From contig JAGKWY010000028.1 of the NCBI GenBank assembly GCA_021151625.1, forward strand, positions 1 to 57,937: a stretch of DNA of 57,937 nucleotides, written 5' to 3'. A program made the position numbers and the translations under genes. How positions within the stretch are numbered: position 1 is the stretch's first letter; every line of letters starts with the position of its first letter. The notes beneath the pieces are model-generated. The model saw only the letters and a list, made by a program, of their open reading frames with translations, was not told the DNA's origin and searched no databases. Source of the DNA: Gammaproteobacteria bacterium. Its GTDB lineage: Bacteria > Pseudomonadota > Gammaproteobacteria > Pseudomonadales > Cellvibrionaceae. This document shows positions 1 to 8,278 of this stretch, one piece after another.

Positions 1-16
1 CTCTTAGGAGATTATC

Positions 17-367
17 ATGAGTAACCCAATTATCGATGCACTGGAAAAAGAACAGCTCAAGTCAAACCTGCCTGAGTTTTCTCCTGGTGATACCGTTGTA
101 GTAAACGTAAAAGTAAAAGAAGGTGACCGCGAGCGTGTTCAGGCTTACGAAGGTGTTGTAATTGCTATTCGTAACCGTGGCCTTAACTCTGCTTTCACCG
201 TGCGTAAAATTTCTCACGGTGTAGGTGTTGAGCGTACTTTCCAAACTCACAGTCCGTTGATCGACAGCGTTGTGCTGAAGCGTCGTGGTGATGTGCGTCA
301 AGCTAAACTTTACTATCTGCGTGACCTTACTGGTAAGGCTGCTCGTATTAAAGAGAAGCTGGTATAA
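17..367 (+). CDS. rplS: 50S ribosomal protein L19
   Basis: Large-subunit ribosomal protein L19, which sits at the 30S-50S interface. The 116-residue product has the family's usual length and hallmarks: an N-terminal helix, the segment FSPGDTVVVNVKVKEGDR, the core YEGVVIAIRNRG, and a C-terminal LYYLRDLTGKAARIKEKL. The ATG at 17 is preceded by a good Shine-Dalgarno (AGGAG at 6-10). In gammaproteobacteria rplS is normally the last gene of rpsP-rimM-trmD-rplS; the rest would lie left of the window. A strong terminator follows directly, as expected for the operon end. No oddities seen. Confidence 0.98.
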   Translation: MSNPIIDALEKEQLKSNLPEFSPGDTVVVNVKVKEGDRERVQAYEGVVIAIRNRGLNSAFTVRKISHGVGVERTFQTHSPLIDSVVLKRRGDVRQAKLYYLRDLTGKAARIKEKLV

Positions 368-390
368 GATTAAATCGATCTTGTCGATTG

Positions 391-426
391 AAAAAAGCCG
401 AAACAGGAAACTGTTTCGGCTTTTTT
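391..426 (+). terminator. Intrinsic terminator after rplS
   Basis: A GC-containing stem (GCCGAAACAG pairing with CTGTTTCGGC, four-base loop) is preceded by an A-run and followed by TTTTTT. It lies 24 bases after the rplS stop. A second small dyad (AATCGA/TCGATT, 373-389) lies just upstream of it. The A-run could allow weak function on the other strand too. Confidence 0.92.
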
Positions 427-552
427 GTTTATGTAGTTGTTTATAGGTATTTTATAGGTTTTTTATTGTTATTTTGATTTCTTTTTGGCGTTGTCGGGTG
501 TTAAGTTAGCCCTGAATCGTTGGTTTCGATTTCTGTATAGGGTGATGGATAA

Positions 553-1494
553 ATGCGTAAAAATTTGCCAGAGGGTAACGCTGATCAAACCAAGATGCCC
601 AGTGTTGCTGATTTGGATCTTATTAGCGCATTTCTTGATAGTAGTTGGATGGAGAAAGGATTAAGTCATCATACGCAAGAATCTTATCGCCGCGATTTAT
701 CGCAGTTTGCAATTTGGTTGAATCTGAAGGGTGATGAATTGATTGTTGCAGATTCAGCAGCAATCCAGCAGTTCCTCGATTTTCGCTTCCAGCAAAAGTT
801 GTCCAGTAGAACCTCTGCTCGTTTTCTGTCGTGTTTGCGAGGTTTTTACCGATATCTGTTGCGCGAAGGTTTGTTGAAGGAAAGCCCGGTTGCGCTGATA
901 GAAAATCCGAAATTAGGCAAGCCTTTACCGAAATCTTTAACGGAATCTGATGTCGAAGCACTGCTCGCTGCGCCTGATGTCGAGAATCCAATCGGGTTGC
1001 GCGATCGCACTATGCTCGAGGTTCTGTATGCCTGTGGTTTGCGGGTTAGCGAATTGGTGGGTTTGAGCATGGCTCAAATCAATCTTCGCCAGAATGTTGT
1101 TCGTATCCTGGGAAAGGGCAGCAAAGAGCGACTGGTACCTATGGGCGAAGAGGCTGCGCGCTGGTTGGAGCGGTATTTACGCGAAGCGCGACCTGTGTTG
1201 CTGAATAATATCCCTGATGAGATAGTATTCCCCAGTACAAGGGCACAACCTATGACTCGCCAGACCTTTTGGTACCGAATCAAGTATTGGGCTGAGGTTG
1301 CAGGTATTCAGGCAGAGTTGTCGCCACATACTTTGCGCCATGCGTTTGCGACCCATTTATTGAATCACGGAGCAGATTTACGTGTGGTACAGTTGCTGCT
1401 CGGGCATAGCGATTTATCAACAACCCAAATTTATACCCATGTGGCAAAACTGCGGATGAAACAACAGCATGCGCTTCATCATCCGCGCGGTTAA
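553..1494 (+). CDS. xerD: Tyrosine site-specific recombinase XerD
   Basis: Partner of XerC; resolves chromosome dimers at dif together with FtsK. The 313-residue protein has the N-terminal SAM-like core-binding domain (about residues 20-110) and the C-terminal catalytic domain with the family residues visible: Arg in LYACGLRVSELVGL, Lys in GKGSKERLVPM, HxxR in HTLRHAFATHLL, His in LLGHSDLSTTQ and the nucleophile Tyr in IYTHV. The usual length is about 298, so the N-terminus is some 15 residues long; the ATG at 595 (MPSVADLDLI) is an equally plausible start. It precedes dsbC as in Pseudomonas. XerD is favoured over XerC because of this synteny. Confidence 0.95.
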   Translation: MRKNLPEGNADQTKMPSVADLDLISAFLDSSWMEKGLSHHTQESYRRDLSQFAIWLNLKGDELIVADSAAIQQFLDFRFQQKLSSRTSARFLSCLRGFYRYLLREGLLKESPVALIENPKLGKPLPKSLTESDVEALLAAPDVENPIGLRDRTMLEVLYACGLRVSELVGLSMAQINLRQNVVRILGKGSKERLVPMGEEAARWLERYLREARPVLLNNIPDEIVFPSTRAQPMTRQTFWYRIKYWAEVAGIQAELSPHTLRHAFATHLLNHGADLRVVQLLLGHSDLSTTQIYTHVAKLRMKQQHALHHPRG

Positions 1495-1525
1495 CGACGT
1501 TTATTGACTTTTACGAGACATTATT

Positions 1526-2317
1526 ATGATAAAAACATTGAAACACTTAGGATTGGTTGCGCTGGCTGGGCTGTCTATTTCAGCCATGGCGCCTATGGCA
1601 TTGGCTCAAGGTGAGCTGCTCAAGCGTAAGTCGGTAGAAGAAACTATTTTGGAAAACCTGCACAAGGCGCGCCCGGATATCAATTTCGGTCAGCCACGCC
1701 CTTCAATGATTAAAGGTCTATATCAAGTTCAGGTTCCTGGCGGTCCTATCCTCTATGTAACCCCGGAGGGAGATAAGTTTATTGCGGGCGAAATCTTTGG
1801 TATTGATTCAACGGGTTTCTCCAAGCTGGAAGATCCTTTTGTAATAGAAGAGCGTAAAAAGGCGCTGGCTTCGCTGGATGGTAAGACCAGCATCAACTTC
1901 AAGCCAAAAGGTAAAGCCAAAGCGGTAGTTTATGTGTTCACCGATGTGGACTGTGGCTACTGCCGCAAGCTGCATAGCCAGATGCATGCATATGACGAAG
2001 GTGGGCAGCAAAAGCCGGGCTACAACGATCTGGGTATAGAGATTCGCTACCTGGCTTATCCTCGCGCAGGTATTCCCAGTCCATCAGCAGACAAGTTGAT
2101 TTCCGCATGGTGTGCGAAAGACAGACAGTCTGCGTTAACCAAATTGAAGATTGATGAGTCTATCCCTGGCGCAACCTGTGATAATCCGGTTGCACAACAG
2201 TTCCAATTGGGTGGTCAGTTGGGTGTAAATGGAACTCCAGCGCTGTTCCTGCCAGATGGCAAGTTGATGCCTGGTTATTTGCCACCAGAAGATCTGGCGC
2301 GTACCCTGGGTATTTAA
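1526..2317 (+). CDS. dsbC: Periplasmic disulfide isomerase DsbC
   Basis: Thiol:disulfide interchange protein that rearranges wrong disulfides in the periplasm. A Sec signal peptide covers about residues 1-27 (charged start, hydrophobic core, cleavage after ALA). An N-terminal dimerisation domain (about 30-100) is followed by a thioredoxin-fold domain with the active site DCGYC near residue 140 and a second cysteine pair (WCAK and ATCDN) typical of DsbC. The cis-proline stretch VNGTPALFLPDG is present. It lies 31 bases after xerD and probably shares its transcript; a terminator follows. In this genome it could serve the many secreted cysteine-containing cytochromes encoded at the right end of the window, but that link is inference. 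Confidence 0.96.
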   Translation: MIKTLKHLGLVALAGLSISAMAPMALAQGELLKRKSVEETILENLHKARPDINFGQPRPSMIKGLYQVQVPGGPILYVTPEGDKFIAGEIFGIDSTGFSKLEDPFVIEERKKALASLDGKTSINFKPKGKAKAVVYVFTDVDCGYCRKLHSQMHAYDEGGQQKPGYNDLGIEIRYLAYPRAGIPSPSADKLISAWCAKDRQSALTKLKIDESIPGATCDNPVAQQFQLGGQLGVNGTPALFLPDGKLMPGYLPPEDLARTLGI

Positions 2318-2390
2318 TTGACCTGTTATCGCTGAAATTCAGTATATCGCAACCTGTGTTTTGGTTGCATTTAGCGATGCAATTGACACT

Positions 2391-2424
2391 GACGGCCACC
2401 ATGAGTATGGTGGCCGTCTTTTTT
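2391..2424 (+). terminator. Intrinsic terminator after dsbC
   Basis: A ten-base-pair GC-rich stem (GACGGCCACC/GGTGGCCGTC) with an eight-base loop is followed by TTTTTT. It separates xerD-dsbC from hom. Immediately upstream (2347-2379) is a looser imperfect inverted repeat whose role is unclear. Confidence 0.93.
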
Positions 2425-2467
2425 AGTATTGGCGTAAATCTCCCTTAAATTTGACGAGGAAATCACC

Positions 2468-3525
2468 TTGAACCCGGTAAGAATAGGCATCTGCGGTCTG
2501 GGAACCGTAGGCAGCGGTACAGTAAATATTCTCACGCGCAACAAAGCGCATATTGATGCCCGTGCCGGTTGCAATATTTCCATCGTTCAAATTGGTGCGC
2601 GTCGCGATAACCCCAATGTAGATACCTCAAAATTCAACGTTACTCGCGACATCTTTGAAGTGGCGAATAACCCGGATGTTGACGTGTTGGTTGAAGTAAT
2701 TGGCGGCACCACTATCGCCAAAGATCTGGTACTTAAAGCCATTGAAAATGGCAAGCACGTGGTCACCGCTAACAAGGCGCTGATTGCTCACTACGGCAAT
2801 GAGATTTTTGCTGCTGCCAAGGCGAAAGGTGTAACTGTCGCTTTTGAGGCAGCCGTTGCAGGTGGTATTCCCATTATTAAAGCGATTCGTGAAGGCTTGG
2901 CGGCCAACAATATTGAATGGTTGGCGGGCATTATTAATGGCACTGGCAACTTTATCCTCACTGAGATGCGCGATAAAGGCCGTTCATTTGATGATGTATT
3001 GGCTGAAGCCCAGGCTCTCGGCTATGCCGAAGCAGACCCCACTTTTGATGTGGAAGGTATTGATGCCGCGCACAAGCTGGTAATTCTTGCTTCACTGGCT
3101 TTTGGCATCCCATTAGAGATCAGCAAAGTCTTTACTGAAGGCATTACTAAAATCGCCAGCGAAGATGTGACCTATGCTGAAGAGCTGGGTTATCGCATCA
3201 AGAATCTGGGTATTGCCCGTCGTACCGATAAAGGTATTGAATTGCGCGTACATCCAACCCTGATCCCCGAGAAGCGTTTGATTGCCAATGTTGATGGTGT
3301 GATGAACGCGGTATTGGTGAAGGGCGATGCTGTTGGCCCAACTCTTTATTACGGTGCTGGTGCCGGTTTCAGAAGGAGGCGAAAGAAGGCGAGTCTAGCG
3401 TCCCTCTGATTTTGCTGACCAATAAAGTGCAGGACAAAAAGCTGGCTGCTGCCATTCGTAGCATTGAAGCACTGGATTCTATTAGCGGTTCCGTACAGCG
3501 TATTCGTGTTGAAGCGCTGAAATAA
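2468..3525 (+). pseudogene. hom: Homoserine dehydrogenase with internal out-of-frame deletion
   Basis: Homoserine dehydrogenase reduces aspartate semialdehyde to homoserine for threonine and methionine synthesis. The TTG start at 2468 has a good ribosome site (GAGGA, 2456-2460). The Rossmann motif GICGLGTVGSGTV and the catalytic region (NGTGNFILTEM, EADPTFDVEGIDAAHKL) are intact up to LYYGAGAG near residue 308. The frame then runs into an unrelated tail (RRRRKKASLASL) and stops at 3409. The true C-terminal end of the ACT domain (from QKE through LILLTNKVQDKK to RIRVEALK) is readable in another frame from 3370 to 3525. Compared with the roughly 434-residue family, about 80 residues are missing between the two parts: the end of the catalytic domain and most of the ACT domain. 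It is either an assembly error or a real deletion leaving a possibly feedback-insensitive or inactive core. Confidence 0.88.
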
Positions 3526-3567
3526 TTCGTAACCCGGCGAGCAAAAATTTTTTAAAGGTTATTTATT

Positions 3568-4965
3568 GTGAAATACATCAGTACTCGCGGCCAGGCGCCC
3601 GCACTTAGCTTTGAAGAAGTAGTACTTACTGGTTTGGCACCGGATGGTGGTTTGTACGTACCTGAAACCCTGCCGACGTTTTCTAAGGAAGAAATTGCAT
3701 CCTGGGCCGGTTTGTCTTATCAGGAGCTCGCATTTAATGTGATGAAGCCATTTGTGGCGGGTGCAATTAGCGATGCAGACTTCAAAAAAATCATCGCTGA
3801 TGCCTATGCGACTTTCCGTCACGATGCGATTGCGCCATTGGTGCAAACTGCGCACAACGAGTGGATTCTGGAGTTGTTCCAGGGGCCAACACTTGCGTTT
3901 AAAGATTTCGCGTTGCAATTCCTCGGTCACTTGCTTGATCACCTGCTGAAAAAGCGCAACCAAAAAGTGGTGGTGATGGGTGCAACTTCCGGCGATACCG
4001 GTTCGGCAGCAATTGAAGGCTGCCGTCGTTGCGACAACATCGATATTTTTATCATGCACCCGAACAATCGTGTGTCCAATGTACAGCGTCGTCAAATGAC
4101 CACTGTGCTTGCTCCCAACGTATTTAACATCGCGCTCGAAGGTAATTTCGATGATTGCCAAAATATGGTGAAAGCCAGTTTCGGTGATCAATCTTTCTTG
4201 CCAGAAGGTCGTCAGTTGGTGGCAGTAAACTCGATTAACTGGGCGCGCATCATGGCGCAAATCGTTTATTACTTTTACGCTGGTTTGGCTGTGGGTGCAC
4301 CGCATCGTCCAGTGGCTTTCTCGGTTCCCACTGGAAATTTTGGCGATATTTTCGCAGGTTACCTCGCTAAGAAAATGGGCTTGCCGGTTGATCAATTAGT
4401 TATCGCAACTAATAGCAATGATATTCTGCACCGTTGTATTAGCAGCAATGATCACAGCAAGCATCAGTTGCAACACACTTTGTCGCCCAGTATGGACATT
4501 ATGGTGTCCAGCAACTTCGAGCGTATGCTGTTTGATTTGTATGATCGTGACGGCAGTGCAATTCGCCAGCTGATGGAAGATTTCAAATCCGGCAGCATGA
4601 CATTGAAAGAGTCTGCGCTGGTGCGTGCACGTGAATTGTTTACCAGTCACGGTGTTAGCGATGAAGTGACTATCGATGTGATTCGCGAAGTATTTGATCG
4701 CACGGAATATCTGCTGGACCCGCACACCGCAATTGGTGTGGATGCTGCGCGCAAAACCCGTCGTCGTCAGGATATTCCAATGGTTGTGTTGGCTACCGCG
4801 CATCCGGCGAAATTCCCGGAAGCAGTGCGTAAGGCCGGGCAGGGCGATGACCCTGCGTTGCCGCATCACATGAAGGATTTATTTGAGCGTGAAGAGCGCT
4901 ACACCGTATTGCCACAAGACCTCACCAAGGTGCAGCAATTTGTTGCCGCGAATGTGCGCAAGTAA
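3568..4965 (+). CDS. thrC: Threonine synthase
   Basis: PLP enzyme converting O-phosphohomoserine to threonine. The 465-residue product matches the proteobacterial family in length and begins with the diagnostic KYISTRGQAP. The PLP lysine lies in LAFKDFALQFLG near residue 113, and the phosphate-binding loop reads GATSGDTGSAAIEG. The start codon is GTG at 3568 with AAAGG upstream. It is 42 bases after the hom remnant and normally forms a unit with it, so damage to hom would starve ThrC of substrate. A terminator follows. No defects are visible in thrC itself. Confidence 0.97.
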   Translation: MKYISTRGQAPALSFEEVVLTGLAPDGGLYVPETLPTFSKEEIASWAGLSYQELAFNVMKPFVAGAISDADFKKIIADAYATFRHDAIAPLVQTAHNEWILELFQGPTLAFKDFALQFLGHLLDHLLKKRNQKVVVMGATSGDTGSAAIEGCRRCDNIDIFIMHPNNRVSNVQRRQMTTVLAPNVFNIALEGNFDDCQNMVKASFGDQSFLPEGRQLVAVNSINWARIMAQIVYYFYAGLAVGAPHRPVAFSVPTGNFGDIFAGYLAKKMGLPVDQLVIATNSNDILHRCISSNDHSKHQLQHTLSPSMDIMVSSNFERMLFDLYDRDGSAIRQLMEDFKSGSMTLKESALVRARELFTSHGVSDEVTIDVIREVFDRTEYLLDPHTAIGVDAARKTRRRQDIPMVVLATAHPAKFPEAVRKAGQGDDPALPHHMKDLFEREERYTVLPQDLTKVQQFVAANVRK

Positions 4966-4984
4966 CTTTATGTAATACCAAAAA

Positions 4985-5017
4985 GCCGCACTGGAAATTC
5001 CAGTGCGGCTTTTTTTA
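4985..5017 (+). terminator. Intrinsic terminator after thrC
   Basis: The stem GCCGCACTGG pairs with CCAGTGCGGC, followed by a run of seven T. It lies 20 bases after the thrC stop and closes the hom-thrC unit. Confidence 0.93.
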
Positions 5018-5095
5018 TTCTCCCCTCTTTGAAAAAGAGGGGTTAGGGGAGATTAGAATCTGTCCCGACCTCCTTTTCAAAAGAAAGGCACAACT
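5018..5095. repeat. Possible dispersed palindromic intergenic repeat
   Basis: Between the thrC terminator and recJ lies a compact segment with two dyads. CCCCTCTTT-gaa-AAAGAGGGG (about 5022-5042) is followed by TTAGGGGAGATT, then a second near-palindrome centred on CCTCCTTTTCAAAAG with a following AAAGG. This composition resembles small intergenic palindromic repeats that recur in many gammaproteobacterial genomes. No second copy was noticed in this window, so its repeat status is an inference from structure only. Confidence 0.4.
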
Positions 5096-5114
5096 TTTAA
5101 AGTCATAAACAACT

Positions 5115-6845
5115 ATGCAAAAAACTATTCGTCGCCGTGAGTTGATGCAACTCGCACAATTTGATCAGCCGCTGCATCCATTACTTCAGCGAATTTATTC
5201 GACGCGCGGTGTGCAACATGGGCGCGAATTGCAATATCAATTGGCGCATTTGTTAAAGCCGAACTTTAAGGGGTTGCCAGAGGCGGTGAGCTTGCTGGCA
5301 GATGCAGTGGTAGCACAAGCGAAAATCGTGATTGTGGGCGATTTTGATGCAGATGGCGCAACCAGCAGCGCGCTTGCGGTATTGGCATTGCGCGCAATGG
5401 GTTTATCCAATGTGGATTTCCTGGTGCCCAATCGCTTTGAATATGGCTACGGATTAACACCGGAAATAGTGGCAGTCGCTGCCGCTATGCAGCCGGATAT
5501 TATTATTACCGTTGATAACGGTATCTCCAGTATTGAGGGGGTAAATGCTGCGCGGGAGCTGGGCATCGCGGTAATAGTGACCGATCACCATTTGCCCGGC
5601 GCGGAACTACCGGATGCTGATGCAATTGTGAACCCTAATCAACCGGGGTGCGAATTTCCGAGTAAAAACCTTGCGGGTGTGGGGGTTATTTTTTATGTGA
5701 TGAATGCCTTGCGCGCAGAGCTGCGTCAAATTGGTTGGTTCGAGGAGAATGGAATCACCGAGCCGAATATGGCGAGCTTTCTTGATCTGGTTGCATTGGG
5801 AACTGTAGCGGACGTGGTACCGCTGGATCACAATAATCGCATTCTGGTGGCGCAGGGGTTGGAGCGAATTCGCGCGGGGCGCTGCCGACCCGGCATTAAA
5901 GCCATGCTGGAAGTTGCCGGCAAACAAGCCCATAAACTAGTGGCGAGCGATTTTGGTTTTGCCTTGGGACCGCGTTTAAATGCGGCAGGGCGGTTGGATG
6001 ACATGTCGCTCGGTATCCAGTGTTTACTATGTGAGAGCGACAATCTTGCGCGCGAAATGGCGGCGCAAATGGATGAATTAAATCGCGATCGTAAAGCCAT
6101 AGAGACTGGCATGCAGCAGGAAGCCATGAGCATGCTGCAAAAAACCTTGCAAACCGATGCAAAAGATTTGCCCTGGGGTGTGTGCTTATTTGATGAAACC
6201 TGGCATCAGGGTGTTATTGGAATTCTCGCGTCGCGCATAAAAGATAAATACCATCGCCCGACAATTGTATTTGCCGATGTAGGTGATGGTGAAATAAAAG
6301 GTTCAGCACGTTCTGTTCCCGGTCTACATATTCGCGATGCGCTGGATGCAGTAGCGGCACGCCATCCGCAGTTGCTGCAAAAATTTGGTGGCCACGCCAT
6401 GGCGGCGGGTATGAGTTTGACGCGCATAAATTTTTCCGCTTTCGCACAAGCATTTGATGACGAAGTTCGCCGCCAGTTAACTGAGGCAGATTTGCAAGCT
6501 GAGGTTATGAGCGATGGAGAATTGGCAGCGCAGGATTTGTCTCTGTCTGTAGCTACACAATTGCGCGAAGCAGGCCCCTGGGGGCAACATTTTCCCGAGC
6601 CGGTGTTTGATGGTGAGTTCTATTTGTTGCAGCAGCGCAAGGTGGGTGAGAAACATTTGAAAATGACACTGGCGATAGATGCGCAAGGCCAGCAGCTTGT
6701 CGATGCCATTGCGTTTAATGTAGATACAAATATTTGGCCAAATCCGCAAATACAGCGCGTGCGCCTTGCGTATAAATTGGATATCAATGAGTTTCGCGGC
6801 AACACCAATCTGCAATTATTAGTGGATTATCTAGAACCGCTGTAA
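5115..6845 (+). CDS. recJ: Single-stranded-DNA exonuclease RecJ
   Basis: 5'-to-3' ssDNA exonuclease of recombination and mismatch repair. At 576 residues it matches E. coli RecJ. The DHH phosphoesterase domain carries the metal motifs: VGDFDADGATSSA near residue 75, VDNGISS, and VTDHHLPG (the DHH motif) near residue 158. The DHHA1 domain has GSARSVPGLHIRDAL and GGHAMAAGMSL around residues 395-435, and a C-terminal OB-like domain follows. The ATG at 5115 starts MQKTIRRREL. Its position after thrC is the Pseudomonas order. It ends 22 bases from the convergent tesA stop. Confidence 0.97.
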   Translation: MQKTIRRRELMQLAQFDQPLHPLLQRIYSTRGVQHGRELQYQLAHLLKPNFKGLPEAVSLLADAVVAQAKIVIVGDFDADGATSSALAVLALRAMGLSNVDFLVPNRFEYGYGLTPEIVAVAAAMQPDIIITVDNGISSIEGVNAARELGIAVIVTDHHLPGAELPDADAIVNPNQPGCEFPSKNLAGVGVIFYVMNALRAELRQIGWFEENGITEPNMASFLDLVALGTVADVVPLDHNNRILVAQGLERIRAGRCRPGIKAMLEVAGKQAHKLVASDFGFALGPRLNAAGRLDDMSLGIQCLLCESDNLAREMAAQMDELNRDRKAIETGMQQEAMSMLQKTLQTDAKDLPWGVCLFDETWHQGVIGILASRIKDKYHRPTIVFADVGDGEIKGSARSVPGLHIRDALDAVAARHPQLLQKFGGHAMAAGMSLTRINFSAFAQAFDDEVRRQLTEADLQAEVMSDGELAAQDLSLSVATQLREAGPWGQHFPEPVFDGEFYLLQQRKVGEKHLKMTLAIDAQGQQLVDAIAFNVDTNIWPNPQIQRVRLAYKLDINEFRGNTNLQLLVDYLEPL

Positions 6846-6867
6846 GCAGCGGCCCACGATGTCTGCG

Positions 6868-7491
6868 TTATTGCGGAAGTAAGTTTTTCTTAATTTCCGG
6901 CAGTGCGTTGTTCACAATAATGGGTTGTGCCTCTGCAGTGGGATGAATTCCATCGCGTTGCATAAGCTCTGCTTTTCCGCCAATTCCTTCCAGCAAAAAT
7001 GGAATTAATCCCGCCTGATTTTTTTCGGCCAGTGTTGCATAAAGTACTTTGAACTGAGTGCTGTAGCGCGGGCCATAGTTGGGTGGAATTTGCATGCCGG
7101 CGAGTATTACTTTTGCTCCTGCTTTCTCGCTGGCATCAATCATGGTTTGCAAATTATTTTCCAATAATTTTAATGGATGCCCCCTTAAGCCGTCATTGCC
7201 GCCCAGTTCCAAAACAACTACATCGGGTTTGTGCTCATCCAATAGTGCAGGCAAGCGAGTTTTTCCGCCGGAGCTGGTTTCACCGCTCACACTCGCATTA
7301 ATAATTTTCACCTTGTGAGTTTTGTTTAATTCTTTTTCCAGCAAGTTAACCCAACCTTGTTGGATGTCAATGCCGTAGCCCGCGCTCAAGCTATCGCCCA
7401 GTACCAGTAACTTGGTGGTGGGTGATTGTGCCAGTGTAAGACTGGTGACAAAAGTCAGGAGTAAAAACAGGTAAATGTGCATTTTTTGCAT
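6868..7491 (-). CDS. tesA: Periplasmic SGNH/GDSL esterase, TesA/arylesterase family
   Basis: Multifunctional acyl-CoA thioesterase/lysophospholipase/arylesterase of the periplasm. A Sec signal peptide covers about residues 1-21. The SGNH blocks are all visible: block I GDSLSAGYG with the nucleophile Ser, a Gly in ETSSGG, block III LGGNDGLRG, and the Asp-His pair in RDGIHPTAEAQ. At 207 residues it has the E. coli TesA size. It diverges from ybbA with a 61-base gap, the same tesA/ybbA-ybbP arrangement as in E. coli, which supports the assignment over other GDSL lipases. Confidence 0.93.
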   Translation of the reverse strand: MQKMHIYLFLLLTFVTSLTLAQSPTTKLLVLGDSLSAGYGIDIQQGWVNLLEKELNKTHKVKIINASVSGETSSGGKTRLPALLDEHKPDVVVLELGGNDGLRGHPLKLLENNLQTMIDASEKAGAKVILAGMQIPPNYGPRYSTQFKVLYATLAEKNQAGLIPFLLEGIGGKAELMQRDGIHPTAEAQPIIVNNALPEIKKNLLPQ

Positions 7492-7523
7492 GGTTAACAG
7501 CTTCCTCAGCCAATAGAATGGGC

Positions 7524-7551
7524 TTAATCAATATGCTACAGGTTAATCAAT
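7524..7551. promoter_or_regulatory. Nine-base direct repeat in the tesA/ybbA divergent promoter gap
   Basis: TTAATCAAT occurs at 7524-7532 and again at 7543-7551, 19 bases apart (about two helical turns), immediately before the ybbA ATG. It could be a regulator site or part of the divergent promoters, or chance in an AT-rich gap. Confidence 0.3.
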
Positions 7552-7552
7552 T

Positions 7553-8275
7553 ATGTCTGTGCTTTCCAGTCAAGCATCCCTCGATAATGCCACCCGGTTA
7601 ACCACTATGGTTGAAGCCAACGCAGTGACAAAACATGTTCCTACCCAGGAAGGTGAATTGTTGATTCTGCAGCCGATTTCATTGTCAGTTAACGCGGGTG
7701 AGTCTCTGGCAATTACCGGTGCATCCGGTTCCGGCAAATCTACCTTGCTTGGAATTCTGGCAGGGCTGGATGTTCCCTCCAGTGGCGAAGTTATTTTAAA
7801 CGGAACTAATTTATCGCAACTGGATGAAGAGGGACGCGCCGCCGTACGTGCACAGAATGTTGGCTTTATTTTTCAATCCTTCCAGCTGTTGCCCGGCTTA
7901 ACGGCGCTGGAAAATGTAATGTTGCCACTGGAGCTGCGCGGAGATAAATCAGCGCAGGTTAAAGCGCGGGAGTTTTTGCAGCGTGTTGGTTTGGATGCGC
8001 GGGTGCATCATTATCCGCAACAGCTGTCGGGTGGTGAGCAGCAGCGCGTTGCGATTGCGCGTGCATTTGCCAGTGAGCCGCGAATTTTATTTGCCGACGA
8101 ACCGACAGGTAATCTGGATTCAGCAACTGGTGCACGTATTATCGAATTGCTATTTGAATTAAATCGAGCGCAGGGCACAACCCTGATTTTAATTACCCAT
8201 GAAGAGCGGTTGGCGCAATTGTGCCAGCGACGTATAGAGATTGCGGCGGGCGCGATTGTATCGCGCAGGGAGTAA
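7553..8275 (+). CDS. ybbA: ABC transporter ATP-binding protein YbbA (LolD-like)
   Basis: Nucleotide-binding subunit of a MacB/LolCDE-type ABC system. The 240-residue protein shows Walker A GASGSGKSTLLG near residue 60, a Q-loop (FIFQSFQLLPGLTALENVMLPLEL) of the LolD/MacB type, the signature LSGGEQQRVAIARAF, Walker B ILFADEPTGNLDSATG and the H-loop LITHEERLA. It carries an N-terminal extension of about 20 residues before the conserved start; the internal ATG at 7607 (MVEANAV) is an alternative start. It stops three bases before ybbP and is certainly its partner. The cargo is unknown; the family acts by mechanotransmission or lipid/lipoprotein extraction rather than classical transport. Confidence 0.94.
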   Translation: MSVLSSQASLDNATRLTTMVEANAVTKHVPTQEGELLILQPISLSVNAGESLAITGASGSGKSTLLGILAGLDVPSSGEVILNGTNLSQLDEEGRAAVRAQNVGFIFQSFQLLPGLTALENVMLPLELRGDKSAQVKAREFLQRVGLDARVHHYPQQLSGGEQQRVAIARAFASEPRILFADEPTGNLDSATGARIIELLFELNRAQGTTLILITHEERLAQLCQRRIEIAAGAIVSRRE

Positions 8276-8278
8276 GTC

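Noticed and set aside
3340..3420. Programmed frameshift in hom
   Set aside because: A frameshift could join the two frames but cannot supply the roughly 80 missing family residues, so a deletion is the better reading.
3559..4395. 278-residue frame on the minus strand opposite thrC
   Set aside because: Fully antisense to an intact, strongly recognised threonine synthase; composition is His/Cys-rich noise with no family features.
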